Below, in pieces: positions 37,950-48,194 of a stretch of 64,000 nt of DNA; the stretch's first letter is position 1, and every line of letters starts with the position of its first letter. Source of the stretch: Kazachstania africana CBS 2517 (taxonomy: Eukaryota > Ascomycota > Saccharomycetes > Saccharomycetales > Saccharomycetaceae); assembly GCF_000304475.1 (NCBI RefSeq), contig NC_018950.1:310001-374000 (forward strand). The letters are read 5' to 3'. A model generated the notes under the pieces. That model was given only the letters and a program-made list of their open reading frames with translations. It did not search any database and was not told the DNA's origin. The position numbers and the translations under genes are program-made.

Positions 37950-39728
37950 ATGAGAATCAAGAAGAAGAATACAAGAGGTAACGCTAGAAATTTCATTACC
38001 AGATCTCAAGCTGTACGCAAATTGCAAGTTTCTCTAGCTGATTTCAGAAGATTATGTATATTCAAAGGTATCTATCCAAGAGAACCTCGTAATAAGAAGA
38101 AGGCTAACAAGGGCTCTACCGCCCCAACTACCTTTTACTACTCAAAGGACATTCAATATTTGATGCATGAACCTGTTTTAGCCAAATTCAGAGAACATAA
38201 GACTTTTGCAAAGAAATTAACTAAAGCCTTAGGAAGAGGTGAAGTTTCGTCTGCTAAGAAATTAGAAGAAAATAGAAGTTCCTACAAATTAGATCACATT
38301 ATAAAAGAACGTTATCCAAGTTTCCCAGATGCCTTAAGAGATGTTGACGATGCTTTGAATATGTTATTCTTATTTGCAAACCTACCAGCCACTACTCAAA
38401 TCTCTGCTAAAGTAACTAAAGAAGCTCAAACTATATGTAACCAGTGGTTGGCTTACGTTGCCAGAGAACGTCTTGTTAGAAAAGTTTTTGTTTCTATCAA
38501 GGGTGTCTACTACCAAGCTACTATAAAAGGTGAAGAAGTTAGATGGTTAGTTCCATACAAGTTCCCGGAAACTATTCCAACTGACATCGATTTAAGAATC
38601 ATGTTGACATTTTTGGAATTCTATTCAACTTTATTGCATTTTGTTTTGTTCAAAATGTACACAGATAGTGGTTTAGTCTATCCTCCTAAATTAGATTTAG
38701 AAAAGGATGAGATAATAAGTGGTCTATCCTCTTACATTTTATCATCAAAGGACGAAAAATCTACAGTTTTTGATTCTGCAACTGAACAATCTAATAGCGA
38801 TAACGTTGCCACTTTAGATTCATCCGCTTTAGAATCAGCCTTACACGCAGATGAAGACAAAGAAGACCCACAACAAGATCAAGAAGATGATGAAGAAAAC
38901 GTTGAAAGCGTTGAGTTAGACACATTTGAAGACAACACTAAAAATAAGGGTGATTTGCTAGCTCAACCAACTGAATTCGATTCTCCAGTAGCAACTTTAT
39001 TCTCTGATTTCGTATTTTTCATTGGTAGAGAAGTTCCAACTGACATTGTTGAATTCTTGATATTGTCTTGTGGTGGTACTGTCATTACTGAAGTTGCATT
39101 AGATCATGTAGATGATGAAAAGAAGGAAAAGATGGACTTATCAAAGATTACACATCAAATTGTTGATAGACCAGTTTTAAAAAATAAAGTTGCTGGCAGA
39201 ACATACATTCAGCCACAATGGATATTTGACTGTATCAATAAAATGGAATTAGTTCCAGCTAACCTCTACTTGCCAGGTGAACCACTACCGCCACATTTAA
39301 GTCCTTGGGGAGATGCTATTGGTTACGACCCAAATGCTGAAGATGATGAGGAAGCTGGCTCCGAAAGTGAAGAAGAAGAGGAAGAGGTTGCAGAAGATGA
39401 AAACGAAGAAGTCGCTGTTGAAGAAGATGAAGATGACGAAGATCTTGCAGCTCAAAAGGAACTTGAAATGGAAGCAAAGGGTATTGCATACAGTGATGTA
39501 AAGGATACCATCAAGAGCGACAACAAGAGCAAAAAGAGAAAGAATGTAACTGAAGAAGATGAAGAAAAAGAATTGAAGATGATCATGATGAGTAATAAAC
39601 AACGTAAATTATACAAGAAGATGAAATACTCGAATGACAAGAAACAAGAAAAGGTCGATAACCTAAAGAAGAAGAAAGCGCAAATTTCGAAGACTAAAAA
39701 GAAATTGGAAAAGTTAGAGAAGAAGTAA
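37950..39728 (+). CDS. NOP7: Nop7, pescadillo homologue, 60S biogenesis
   Basis: The 592-residue protein corresponds to Nop7/Yph1 (605 residues), the nucleolar scaffold of the PeBoW complex with Erb1 and Ytm1, needed for 27S pre-rRNA processing and 60S maturation. The N-terminal pescadillo domain covers about residues 5-290, starting [25 protein letters not shown] domain lies at about 343-450, with [12 protein letters not shown] near its end. A very acidic stretch (about 460-505) and a Lys-rich C-terminal tail with coiled-coil character follow. The promoter carries RRPE and PAC elements. Confidence 0.97.
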   Translation: MRIKKKNTRGNARNFITRSQAVRKLQVSLADFRRLCIFKGIYPREPRNKKKANKGSTAPTTFYYSKDIQYLMHEPVLAKFREHKTFAKKLTKALGRGEVSSAKKLEENRSSYKLDHIIKERYPSFPDALRDVDDALNMLFLFANLPATTQISAKVTKEAQTICNQWLAYVARERLVRKVFVSIKGVYYQATIKGEEVRWLVPYKFPETIPTDIDLRIMLTFLEFYSTLLHFVLFKMYTDSGLVYPPKLDLEKDEIISGLSSYILSSKDEKSTVFDSATEQSNSDNVATLDSSALESALHADEDKEDPQQDQEDDEENVESVELDTFEDNTKNKGDLLAQPTEFDSPVATLFSDFVFFIGREVPTDIVEFLILSCGGTVITEVALDHVDDEKKEKMDLSKITHQIVDRPVLKNKVAGRTYIQPQWIFDCINKMELVPANLYLPGEPLPPHLSPWGDAIGYDPNAEDDEEAGSESEEEEEEVAEDENEEVAVEEDEDDEDLAAQKELEMEAKGIAYSDVKDTIKSDNKSKKRKNVTEEDEEKELKMIMMSNKQRKLYKKMKYSNDKKQEKVDNLKKKKAQISKTKKKLEKLEKK

Positions 39729-39808
39729 TTCTTCGCTGTAATAAAGTAGTGTATATGTATATTATTAAGCCCTATAAAGTATAATTTTTTACTTGAGCTC
39801 TGTTTTTT

Positions 39809-40591
39809 CTATATGTCGTAGGCCATTCTCGAGTCCATAGAACTTCTATCGGGTATAGAAAGGTTTACGTACCCTTGCAATTCTTTTTGCAAATTCAGGA
39901 GTACTGATTCATTGTGGTTTATTTTATCAACATCTGTGGCCTTAGCGACGTTAATGAAGGCTTTTATTAAGAATCCACCTTTAGTAATTTGTGTATTGCT
40001 ATTTTCATCATTGACATTCCAAATTTTCTGTAGCTCGATGATCAGATTGTGCTTTAAGTTGAATTTAATACCAATAGTTACGTATTTGAATTCTGAAACA
40101 TATGCCAATTCGTTCATAAAATGTGTCAAATTTGAACTTGAGCCCGTGGAAGACAAAAGTACAGTTTCTGATATGTTTTGTACAGAAACTTTTCTATTAT
40201 TACTGCTAGCAGACGCAGGTATATCACTAATGGCAAAAGACCAAGCACTCAAATCCTTGCTTTGCAGAATTTCATTTATCCTTGAACTATCGATTATCCC
40301 GGTATTCTCATCATTTGGTAATGTTTTTAATAAATTATAATCCATAATTTCTGATTCTGGAAGATTGAACGAATTCAAGGAGAGGGTTTTCGAAACATTA
40401 ATTCTTGCCTTTTCTACTAACTGGTTTTTGGAATTTGTATTATTAATTTCATATTCAGGATTTGGTTTCCATATAGTCGATAATCTTGCAAATAGAATCG
40501 GTGGGTTTCCAGACAAAGTCGTTATCGTAGAAACAAACAAACTATATGAATCATCATCAATTGCACCAAATAAACTGAGTTGCTGGACCAT
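39809..40591 (-). CDS. SRB5: Srb5/Med18, Mediator head subunit
   Basis: The 260-residue protein corresponds to Srb5 (Med18; 307 residues in S. cerevisiae), which with Med20 (Srb2) forms the movable jaw of the Mediator head in the nucleus. The N terminus MVQQLSLFGAIDDDSY and the block LFARLSTIWKPNPEYE are characteristic; C-terminal strands of the barrel include FKYVTIGIKFNLKHNLIIEL and GGFLIKAFINV. It is shorter than in S. cerevisiae, mainly in the central loop. It is convergent with NOP7 (80 bp) and divergent from VMA21 (157 bp). Confidence 0.93.
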   Translation of the reverse strand: MVQQLSLFGAIDDDSYSLFVSTITTLSGNPPILFARLSTIWKPNPEYEINNTNSKNQLVEKARINVSKTLSLNSFNLPESEIMDYNLLKTLPNDENTGIIDSSRINEILQSKDLSAWSFAISDIPASASSNNRKVSVQNISETVLLSSTGSSSNLTHFMNELAYVSEFKYVTIGIKFNLKHNLIIELQKIWNVNDENSNTQITKGGFLIKAFINVAKATDVDKINHNESVLLNLQKELQGYVNLSIPDRSSMDSRMAYDI

Positions 40592-40748
40592 TTTTCAATC
40601 GGAGATGCTTCTTGGCATCTCTCTTTTCAGAAATAATGGTTCAACTTTTTCTTTTTTTTTGATATATTAACCGTTTACATATGGAAATATCTATTTGAAA
40701 TCATACAAACTCTAAGGCAACAGTACTCAGCGATCAGCAACACATAAC

Positions 40749-40982
40749 ATGGCAGTTGATATTCCACGTTCGGTGATTCAGAAATTGATGGGGTTCACTG
40801 TGGCAATGGTGGCGTTACCATTGTTGACTTTTTTCATAACACAGCAATTCACAGAAAATACTTTAGTGAGCGGTGGTCTCGCTGCCGCAATGGCAAATGT
40901 CGTATTAATTGGTTATATCGTTGTGGCATTCAGTGAAGATACCACTAATATTTCAACGAAGGAGCAAAAGAAAGAAGATTAA
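40749..40982 (+). CDS. VMA21: Vma21, V-ATPase V0 assembly factor
   Basis: The 77-residue protein has the exact length of S. cerevisiae Vma21, a small ER membrane chaperone that helps assemble the proteolipid ring of the vacuolar ATPase and escorts it to the Golgi. Two hydrophobic helices are visible (about residues 13-32 and 42-60). The C terminus KKED is the dilysine retrieval signal for return to the ER. Voa1, its assembly partner, is the next gene, convergent and only 62 bp away. Confidence 0.96.
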   Translation: MAVDIPRSVIQKLMGFTVAMVALPLLTFFITQQFTENTLVSGGLAAAMANVVLIGYIVVAFSEDTTNISTKEQKKED

Positions 40983-41044
40983 AACAGCTCATATAAGAAA
41001 AGATGTATTATTATGTATATATATGATCATATGTAAATTCTAAT

Positions 41045-41905
41045 CTATTGGTTTTTCTTTAATGGATTAGTTGACTTCTCTAATGCCCCATAACTGATAC
41101 TTATATTCATTATCCATGAGATCAACATTATTAATATCCAGAGTAACATGGCGGATACTAATAAACACATCAATAGCCCCTCGGTCCAGATTTCGCTTAG
41201 AATATCGTCATCTTTACCCTTGGAAGTGCCCTTGGTTGGTTTACTGGATGCTTTTTGTTTTGATGCAGTTGTACTAGCCGTGATTGACTTGGATTCTTCT
41301 ATAGATTCATCGAATTGTTCCAATGTAGTCATTTTATCTCTGGTGTTCAATATAATGTCAAGATGCTCGTCTTCTAGATATTCTTCTAATAATAGAGTAA
41401 CATTTTCCAAAAAAGCATCCAGTTCATTTATGTCAATGTCCTTGGAAGTGAACTCAAACCAGATGATCCTGAATGGAGTAGATTTCTTCTTACCAAGCGT
41501 TTCATATAAAGTTCTTGAAATGTCATTTGGAATTTCATGAAACTGGTAAATTTTTTCCGTTCTATCTTCTGATAAGCTGACTAGATCCAGGTCTTCAGGA
41601 ACCACAGTTGTGATTCTCGATGAGAAAAACTTGTTCAGATAAAGACTTGAAGGTGTATATTTCCCATTGTTATTGTAGTCTACCAACTTTTCTAATAGTC
41701 TATAGCGATCGAATTGGAACACAATTATTGGGCTATCTATAGAAGCGTTATCGATTAATTCATCTGATGTGGATAATTTATTATCGATATTATCAATGTC
41801 ATCTTTTGATGTGATTGAGATGAATGAAGTTGATGTGGACTTTGCATAAAGGGAAGTCGCCTGTAAAAAGAGCAGCGATATCAATGAGAGTATACTGAAC
41901 TTCAT
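41045..41905 (-). CDS. VOA1: Voa1, V-ATPase V0 assembly protein
   Basis: The 286-residue protein corresponds to Voa1 (265 residues), an ER membrane protein related to the Ac45 accessory subunit that works with Vma21 in V0 assembly. A signal peptide is clear at residues 1-21 (hydrophobic, ending LYAK). A luminal domain follows, then a low-complexity Ser/Thr/Lys stretch (about 205-235) and a single transmembrane helix at about 245-272. The C terminus KKNQ fits a dilysine KKxx ER-retrieval signal. The convergent pairing with VMA21 is conserved with S. cerevisiae. Confidence 0.92.
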   Translation of the reverse strand: MKFSILSLISLLFLQATSLYAKSTSTSFISITSKDDIDNIDNKLSTSDELIDNASIDSPIIVFQFDRYRLLEKLVDYNNNGKYTPSSLYLNKFFSSRITTVVPEDLDLVSLSEDRTEKIYQFHEIPNDISRTLYETLGKKKSTPFRIIWFEFTSKDIDINELDAFLENVTLLLEEYLEDEHLDIILNTRDKMTTLEQFDESIEESKSITASTTASKQKASSKPTKGTSKGKDDDILSEIWTEGLLMCLLVSAMLLWILIMLISWIMNISISYGALEKSTNPLKKNQ

Positions 41906-42555
41906 TGGAAGGATAATACGTGGGGTAAATCTGATAATGCTAGCCTTTCTAGCTTCAGCAGCTTTTTCTATTACTTGGTAAGGTCTCTCATTTATAAGAA
42001 ATTTTCCTCTATCGAATTTGAAGCTTTCGTCATGTTTCCGAATCTGGCATTACCCGGTTAGAGAATTATAATTTAAGCATTGCGTTGTCCACTTGATTCG
42101 TAGCTGTTAGAGATATCTGCAATGGTGAACATGCCTTAAATCATATTAGAATTGTGTTTCCTTCCACTGATTTTTCTCTCTTTCTACAAAACAGTTTGGC
42201 TCAATAATAAATAATTTCTGGCGATATTGTGAGAAAGATTTAAAAGATATATCTACATGCTAATGTAAAATTCCCATGGGCAAGATTTTAGAAATGCGTA
42301 GACTCAATCCAAATCAAGAAACTGCCTGCACTTGAATAACAGACCTAATCACGATATTTATGATACTCAAGCGTAATAAACTATACCTCCTTCTTATTTT
42401 TTTGTCGCTTGAAGTGTCAGATGAAAAAGAAAAAAATAAAAAAAAATGCTTACACCCACTCACCGCATACAATTGAGGCAGATCGACGTGACGGAGACCT
42501 TGAAGTCTTTTATTACGAGACGAGCAGGCCTTTTCTTCAGGAATTGAAGTACAGA
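41906..42555. other. Intergenic region, VOA1 to tRNA-Leu; synteny junction
   Basis: This 650-bp AT-rich spacer carries the VOA1 promoter and the 5' flank of the tRNA-Leu gene. I recognise no gene or LTR. In S. cerevisiae the next genes after YGR106C are a tRNA-Leu and the cyclins CLB1 and CLB6, but here the chromosome V order (ILV1 onward) begins after the tRNA. Confidence 0.5.
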
Positions 42556-42637
42556 GGTACTCTGGCCGAGTGGTCTAAGGCGTCAGGTTAAGGTCCTGGT
42601 CTCTACGGAGGCGCGGGTTCGAACCCCGCGGGTATCA
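42556..42637 (+). tRNA. tL(AAG): tRNA-Leu (anticodon AAG)
   Basis: The 82-nt class II tRNA has acceptor GGTACTC paired with GGGTATC and discriminator A, A box TGGCCGAGTGG, a long variable arm (CTCTACGGAG), and B box GGTTCGAACCC. The anticodon stem TCAGG/CCTGG encloses the loop TTAAGGT, so the anticodon is AAG at 42,590-42,592; after A34-to-inosine editing it would read CUU, CUC and perhaps CUA. There is no intron. S. cerevisiae has a very similar tRNA-Leu with GAG, so the loop differs at the anticodon. A T-tract terminator follows from 42,652. Confidence 0.95.
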
Positions 42638-42651
42638 TTATGTGCTTCTTC

Positions 42652-42663
42652 TTTTTTTTTTTT
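42652..42663 (+). terminator. Pol III terminator of tRNA-Leu
   Basis: A run of twelve T residues begins 15 bp after the tRNA 3' end, followed by a second T-tract around 42,665-42,671 as backup. Confidence 0.75.
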
Positions 42664-42773
42664 CTTTTTTTCAAAATTTTCAATTTTTTTCATGGCCTTT
42701 TCCGGGATGCGAAAAAAAAAATTTTCGAGCATTAAAATTGCGAAGGCACAGCTTTTATTTCCTCATTTTGATC

Positions 42774-42780
42774 TGACTCA
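42774..42780 (+). promoter_or_regulatory. Gcn4 site before ILV1
   Basis: TGACTCA is the perfect Gcn4 consensus, 151 bp before the ILV1 ATG. General amino-acid control of ILV1 through Gcn4 is established in S. cerevisiae. Confidence 0.8.
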
Positions 42781-42930
42781 TTAAGTGATGCTTGCAATGG
42801 CTTGTTGCTTGGCATCTCTGAACTCATTATTATAGTATTAGAGATTGCTTGTCTTTTCAGGATATACTTGTGATGTTAGCAGTCGAAGCATAATCTGGCA
42901 GTAGTCGATACATAGATAGTAAGTACATGG

Positions 42931-44682
42931 ATGATTGAACTTATGGCTACGACAGTATTGTTTAAAACGGCGTTGAAAAATGCTAATGGAAAATTATTTG
43001 CATATGGCAGTAGAGAGGTAGGTTCTTTCACTGCCACACAGTTCAGTCGTCGCCATCAATCTACGCTGAGTCCCTCATTAGTAAACTTGCACTCAGAATT
43101 GAAATTAGATGAATTACAACCTGATAATACTCCGGATTATGTCCGTTTGGTACTCCGTTCATCTGTATATGATGCGATTGACGAATCACCAATTTCTCCA
43201 GCTGTAGGTCTCTCTTCTAAATTGAATACGAATGTCCAGTTGAAAAGAGAAGATCTTTTACCTGTATTCTCATTCAAGTTACGTGGTGCTTATAATATGA
43301 TTGCCAAATTAGATGATAACGTAAGGAATCAAGGTGTCATCGCATGTTCTGCAGGTAATCACGCTCAAGGTGTCGCATATGCTGCAAAGAAACTAGGTAT
43401 ACCTGCTACTATTGTCATGCCAGTTTCCACTCCTTCTATTAAATATCAAAATGTCTCAAGATTAGGTTCACAGGTGGTTCTTTATGGTAATGATTTCGAT
43501 GAAGCAAAAGCTGAGTGTGCCAAATTGTCAGAAGAACGTGGTTTAACTAATATTCCACCTTTTGATCATCCATACGTTATTGCTGGTCAAGGCACCGTGG
43601 CTATGGAAATCCTCAGACAAGTTCATAATGCTAATAAAATTAACGCTGTCTTCGTGCCAGTTGGTGGAGGTGGTTTAATAGCAGGTGTCGGTGCTTATTT
43701 GAAGAGAATTGCTCCTCATATTAAAGTCATTGGTGTGGAAACTTATGACGCAACCACACTGCATACCTCATTGCAGAATGGTAAAAGAACTGAATTGACA
43801 AAAGTTGGAACTTTTGCCGATGGTACATCAGTCCGTTTAATCGGTGAAGAAACTTTTAGAGTTGCCCAAGAAGTCGTAGATGAAATCGTCCTGGTAAACA
43901 CTGATGAGTTATGTGCTGCTATTAAGGATGTTTTCGAAGATACTAGAAGTATCCTTGAACCATCTGGTGCTCTATCAGTCGCAGGTATGAAGAAATACAT
44001 CAGTGTGTTACATCCGGAGATTGACCATTCTAAACACACATACGTTCCAATTCTTTCTGGTGCGAACATGAATTTCGATAGATTAAGATTTGTTTCAGAA
44101 AGAGCAGTTCTTGGTGAAGGTAAAGAAGTCTTCCTATTAGTTACAATCCCAGACGTACCAGGTTCTTTCAAAAAATTACAGAAGATTATTCATCCAAGAT
44201 CAGTCACGGAATTTTCTTACCGTTACAACGAACATCGTCATCAATCCTCTAATGATGTTCCTAAAGCGTACATTTACACCTCCTTCAGTGTCGTTGATCG
44301 TGAAAAGGAAATTAAGCAGGTCTTACAACAATTACATAGTCTTGGCTTTGAAGCTATCGATATTTCCGATAATGAAATGGCCAAATCTCATGGTAGATAC
44401 TTAGTCGGTGGTGCATCTAAGGTACCTAACGAAAAGATCGTTTCTTTCAGTTTCCCTGAAAGACCAGGCGCTTTGACCAAGTTCCTTGCTGGTATGAGTG
44501 AATCATGGAATTTGACATTATTCCACTATAGAAATCATGGTTCGGATATTGGTAAAGTACTTGCTGGTATTTCTGTTCCTCCAAGAGAAAATTTGACGTT
44601 TCAAAAATTCTTACAAGATTTAGGTTATGCATACGTTGATGAAACTGATAATATGGTTTATCAGAAATTCTTAAAATACTGA
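42931..44682 (+). CDS. ILV1: Ilv1, threonine deaminase
   Basis: The 583-residue protein corresponds to Ilv1 (576 residues), the mitochondrial PLP enzyme that turns threonine into 2-oxobutanoate, the first step of isoleucine synthesis, inhibited by isoleucine. A Ser/Arg-rich presequence covers about residues 1-45. The PLP Schiff-base Lys is K116 in [10 protein letters not shown], and the phosphate-binding loop is GGGGLIAG. Two C-terminal ACT-like regulatory domains start at about residues 395 and 495. A start at Met5 is possible. A Gcn4 site lies upstream. In S. cerevisiae AIM10 lies next to ILV1; it is absent here. Confidence 0.97.
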   Translation: MIELMATTVLFKTALKNANGKLFAYGSREVGSFTATQFSRRHQSTLSPSLVNLHSELKLDELQPDNTPDYVRLVLRSSVYDAIDESPISPAVGLSSKLNTNVQLKREDLLPVFSFKLRGAYNMIAKLDDNVRNQGVIACSAGNHAQGVAYAAKKLGIPATIVMPVSTPSIKYQNVSRLGSQVVLYGNDFDEAKAECAKLSEERGLTNIPPFDHPYVIAGQGTVAMEILRQVHNANKINAVFVPVGGGGLIAGVGAYLKRIAPHIKVIGVETYDATTLHTSLQNGKRTELTKVGTFADGTSVRLIGEETFRVAQEVVDEIVLVNTDELCAAIKDVFEDTRSILEPSGALSVAGMKKYISVLHPEIDHSKHTYVPILSGANMNFDRLRFVSERAVLGEGKEVFLLVTIPDVPGSFKKLQKIIHPRSVTEFSYRYNEHRHQSSNDVPKAYIYTSFSVVDREKEIKQVLQQLHSLGFEAIDISDNEMAKSHGRYLVGGASKVPNEKIVSFSFPERPGALTKFLAGMSESWNLTLFHYRNHGSDIGKVLAGISVPPRENLTFQKFLQDLGYAYVDETDNMVYQKFLKY

Positions 44683-44900
44683 TTCAAGAGAATGATCAAA
44701 ATAAATAGAATGAAATTATTATATAATTCTTCATTGAATTTTTTATCCATTGTGAAAAAATCCTTATTATATTAAAAGAGTACATAGTTAATACATATGA
44801 AAGTATATATACCGCAAAATAGTATATTAAATTTTGCCAAAAAACATATCAAAAGCAAAAAAGATGTGGCCTTTGCTCATAATTTCATAATTGATCTATT

Positions 44901-45167
44901 TTAAAAGATTTTACCAGTAACCTTGGAGATAACGTGTAAAGCAACCACGGAAAAGATGAAACCAACAGCTAAAAATAAGACGACTAAAGGATCAACCCTT
45001 AAGCCATTGGCTTCGTCTGTGTAGATTTTGAGAATTGAACTTGAAGAACCACCATGGCCAGCTGCTCTTGTGGAAGTTGGAGTTTGCTTAGTTTGCTTCT
45101 CCTTAGCTGATTGTGCTTGTCTTCTTTTTTGCAAAGTACGTTGACCGCCTGGAGGTGTTGTTGACAT
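44901..45167 (-). CDS. SBH1: Sbh1, Sec61-beta subunit of the ER translocon
   Basis: The 88-residue protein matches Sbh1 (82 residues), the tail-anchored beta subunit of the Sec61 channel. The N terminus TPPGGQRTLQKRRQAQS with its proline-flanked Thr and the C-terminal block GLRVDPLVVLFLAVGFIFSV are nearly identical to S. cerevisiae. One transmembrane helix lies at about residues 62-82. The frame extends 14 codons further upstream, but the ATG at 45,167 (MSTTPPGG) matches the family start. SBH2 is the paralogue; the neighbours ILV1 and DOT6 identify SBH1. Confidence 0.95.
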   Translation of the reverse strand: MSTTPPGGQRTLQKRRQAQSAKEKQTKQTPTSTRAAGHGGSSSSILKIYTDEANGLRVDPLVVLFLAVGFIFSVVALHVISKVTGKIF

Positions 45168-45561
45168 GTGTATAGTGTGTTCTTGTAGTTGTAGTTGAAT
45201 TGATTCCAATTGATATTTATGAGAAAAATGAATCTACCTTAAAACTACTTTAATATATATTTTATCAAGTGTGGGCCACGTAATAGAAGTTAACAGCCAA
45301 ACTGTTTCGTCTCCGCTTGGAAAATTTCTCTGACTTTTTTCGTGCCCGTAACAATTTTTGAGTAGTAGCAACTCCGGGTAAATTAGCAATACACTTGTCG
45401 AATCTTGTTGCATTTCTGTAGATGGAAGCTGGTGCCAGGTCTGGCTAAGCGCTAGACCATTATCATCTTGGTTCAAAAGGTGGTAATGCTATATTGTATA
45501 AGGAGCAATGGTATCTGATGGGAAGTAATGGTCTAGGAAAAAAATGGTAAAAAAGAAATGA
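45168..45561. other. SBH1 upstream region
   Basis: This 394-bp spacer holds the SBH1 promoter and the 3' flank of the minus-strand tRNA-Val, including an A-run (45,549-45,554) that is the T-tract terminator on the tRNA strand. No other feature is recognised; AIM10, expected near here from S. cerevisiae order, is missing. Confidence 0.5.
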
Positions 45562-45635
45562 TGATTTCGCCCAGGATCGAACTGGGGACGTTCTGCGTGT
45601 TAAGCAGATGCCATAACCAACTAGACCACGAAACC
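45562..45635 (-). tRNA. tV(AAC): tRNA-Val (anticodon AAC)
   Basis: Read on the minus strand, the 74-nt cloverleaf has acceptor GGTTTCG paired with CGAAATC plus discriminator A, A box TGGTCTAGTTGG, anticodon stem TCTGC/GCAGA with loop TTAACAC, and B box GTTCGATCC. The anticodon AAC is at 45,599-45,601 (minus). There is no intron. It matches the major S. cerevisiae tRNA-Val(AAC). Confidence 0.97.
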
Positions 45636-46490
45636 ATATTTTCTTGTTAATTGAGAGTTGGAGAGAGGGACCAGTTTGGTACTTTCAATTGATTCAAAAA
45701 TCCTCCTCATCTTTCTCAGGACCAGCAATTGAACCATATAAGTTACGAAAAAGATTAATCTGTGCACAGAAAGAGAATAACACTGAGAAAAATGGACTAA
45801 CTTCAAGATGTATGACAGAAGTGTGCCACCTAATATATGTCTGTCCAGCCAGCTTTTCAAGAGATAAGTAACTCAGTGCTGTTGGCATTGCTATTTTTTT
45901 ATATTTATGAAAAAAGGCCTTTGCAGCAGGTTAAGTATGCAAAAAGAGCGTCATTTGCAATATTGGCAGTCAGTGGCTGAATTCAAAATATGTGAATGAG
46001 ATATTTTAATAGTAAATGCTGCTTGCTTTTTAAGCAAGCTCATTTATAAAAATTTCACATCTATGGACTCGATTTATTCGACATCTACTAAACAAGTAGC
46101 AATTCTAAGCAGCTACTATTGATTAAAAAGCAATTGGAGATCAAGTTAGCCTCGACTTGTTTCGAGAGATAAGTTGTAAAATTCCGTCAATAAGCCCTTC
46201 ACTAATGGAGTGAGTGTACTTTGTAAGTGTAACAATTCTCGTTAAAATTAATACCAGATTTATTGAAACTAATGGAAGACCTTTCAAAAAAAAATTATCA
46301 TTTGGTCATCCCTCCACTCGTCAAACACCCCACCCTGTCTTTAAATAAAAACAAACGAAGTATATTTAAGTATTCGTAATTTATCATTGATAGTGAGCAC
46401 CTGTATATAATTTTTTATTAAAAGTGTATAATTAATAAAGATAGATGTAATTCTTTTTGTTTTCATAATGTCTATTTTTCATTCATCTCT
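45636..46490. other. Intergenic region, tRNA-Val to DOT6 3' end
   Basis: This 855-bp AT-rich stretch is the 5' flank of the tRNA-Val gene and the 3' flank of DOT6. A perfect hairpin GCTTGCTT-TTT-AAGCAAGC lies at 46,021-46,039. I searched by eye for Ty LTRs in the usual position upstream of the tRNA and found none I could support. Short frames at 45,621-45,888 are not convincing. Confidence 0.45.
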
Positions 46491-48194
46491 TCATACCATG
46501 GTTTTGAAAAGTGATCCTATACTTGGCAATTGAGGGGCATTAGCATTTGGAGTAAGACTTTGGGATCTCAAAGACCCTGCGGATTCCAAATCGTTTAGTA
46601 ATTCTTTTTGGTTCATTCCATTAACTAAAGTGGCGGCTGTTGACATTGATGAATTATTCGAAGTTGTGGAATTTGCTTCTTCAGAACCACATCTTTCATT
46701 ACTTTTCTTTACGTGTAATGGGTCAATTTCATCATCATCGTCATCGAATACAATTTCATTAATAGAAATGGATTTTCTCTTTGACGAATGTGTAGGAGAA
46801 GAGGAATAACCTTCTATTATTATGGAAGGTGGTGGGCATGATAAAGAAGTTACAGATGAAGATTTTGAAGAATCCTCCAGTAGAGATTCCCTATTTGATA
46901 TACAATTGAGTCTATATTCAATTTCTCTTTCTGACCTGTTTGCTAATAGAATGGAAAGTTCCAGTTTATTTAGATTTCTTGACCTATTTTCTAAAAGTAA
47001 TTGATCTTCTTCGTTTGTCCAAGGTTCGTACTTTTGTTCCTCTACCAATGGAGTGGTGTTTGATCTCTGTATTGATTGGGCTAATGGGATATCTGTGAAC
47101 TTGTAAGAATTAGTAAACATAGATGATTTTTTTTGATTTATTAACTCTTTTTTAATTAAAGAACCTCTTCTTTGTTGATTTGAAGCTGGACTATTAAAAT
47201 TGAATGAATTTGACACAGAGTTTGGTGCTACTATAGTAGAAGATCTTCTTGTTGGAAGACCACTGCTACCCACAGTGAAAGAAGACCTTCTTGACCAATT
47301 GGCGAAAGAATTCTTTCTTGATTTGGAACCATTCAAAGTTGTATTCAAGGCATTTTGTAAAGGAGAAGTTGGTGATGTGGAGTAAGCGGCGGCGGCGGCA
47401 GCAGCATTATTATTAGTTGGAAATGCGAAAGAATTACGTCTTGATCTCACAAAGACTTTTGGTACGAATCCTACATTTTCTGTGGTTTCCTGCGTAGAAT
47501 TGATCAAATTACTTATACTGGATGGATTTGTACTTAAAGGTTGGACGTTATTTGTGAAAGAATGCGAATAAGATCTTGGCTTGATGAATTTGCTATCGTT
47601 ATCTATTGGCACGATAGGAAGCATTGATGAAGAAGCTGGAGGAGATGAAGAGGAAGAAGAAGTTCTGAATTGTTGTGGATTTGGTAAAGGTTGAATATTT
47701 GTTGGGAAAGAATTTGAGGTGACAGGAGCCGGCCTTATGAAAGTGGATACACTGTCTAAATCAGTGACTATTGGCTTTTGGTTTTGATTATTTTGTGACT
47801 TAACTTTTCTACATTCTTTAATACTTGGATTTTTATTTAATATTTTAATTTGACCAGGAAATTGCGTGACATCCATCAAAGCTGTGGTATTTGATTTTAA
47901 ATTACCAGATTTTAAACGTCTCCATCTAAATTGACAGGCATTTGGAGTTCTATTTTCGAAATATTGAGCGATTTCCTTCCATCCCATTTTTTTGACTTCT
48001 TTCAAATGTCTTAAGAGTAGATCATCTGATGGGTCCCATGAAGATGGATTTTTCGATAGTGCAGGTGACGATTTCTTGATATTCAAGTCGTCCAACAACG
48101 CTGGGGTATTGCCATAAGAAGAAGAATCGATCTGATTATGGTTCATTGTATAATAATTTTGAGCATCCATGGGGAAAGTAAGAGGAACTGTCAT
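46491..48194 (-). CDS. DOT6: Dot6, Myb-type repressor of ribosome-biogenesis genes
   Basis: The 567-residue protein corresponds to Dot6 (670 residues), which binds PAC elements and recruits the Rpd3L deacetylase to repress ribosome-biogenesis genes when TORC1 or PKA is low. The Myb/SANT domain (about residues 50-105) contains WDPSDDLLLRHLKEVKKMGW and PNACQFRWRRLKSGNLKSN, nearly identical to S. cerevisiae. A second SANT-like motif WTNEEDQLLLENRSRNLNKL is at about 395. Basic RRxS sites such as FVRSRRNSFAF, SRRSSF and TRRSS are PKA/Sch9-type sites. A poly-Ala tract lies at about 262-269. TOD6 is the paralogue; SBH1 and PTC2 as neighbours indicate DOT6. Met9 is an alternative start. Confidence 0.93.
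   Translation of the reverse strand: MTVPLTFPMDAQNYYTMNHNQIDSSSYGNTPALLDDLNIKKSSPALSKNPSSWDPSDDLLLRHLKEVKKMGWKEIAQYFENRTPNACQFRWRRLKSGNLKSNTTALMDVTQFPGQIKILNKNPSIKECRKVKSQNNQNQKPIVTDLDSVSTFIRPAPVTSNSFPTNIQPLPNPQQFRTSSSSSSPPASSSMLPIVPIDNDSKFIKPRSYSHSFTNNVQPLSTNPSSISNLINSTQETTENVGFVPKVFVRSRRNSFAFPTNNNAAAAAAAYSTSPTSPLQNALNTTLNGSKSRKNSFANWSRRSSFTVGSSGLPTRRSSTIVAPNSVSNSFNFNSPASNQQRRGSLIKKELINQKKSSMFTNSYKFTDIPLAQSIQRSNTTPLVEEQKYEPWTNEEDQLLLENRSRNLNKLELSILLANRSEREIEYRLNCISNRESLLEDSSKSSSVTSLSCPPPSIIIEGYSSSPTHSSKRKSISINEIVFDDDDDEIDPLHVKKSNERCGSEEANSTTSNNSSMSTAATLVNGMNQKELLNDLESAGSLRSQSLTPNANAPQLPSIGSLFKTMV

Noticed and set aside
45641..45890. Possible sigma-type LTR upstream of tRNA-Val
   Set aside because: Position would fit Ty3-like insertion, but no terminal inverted ends or known LTR blocks were visible.
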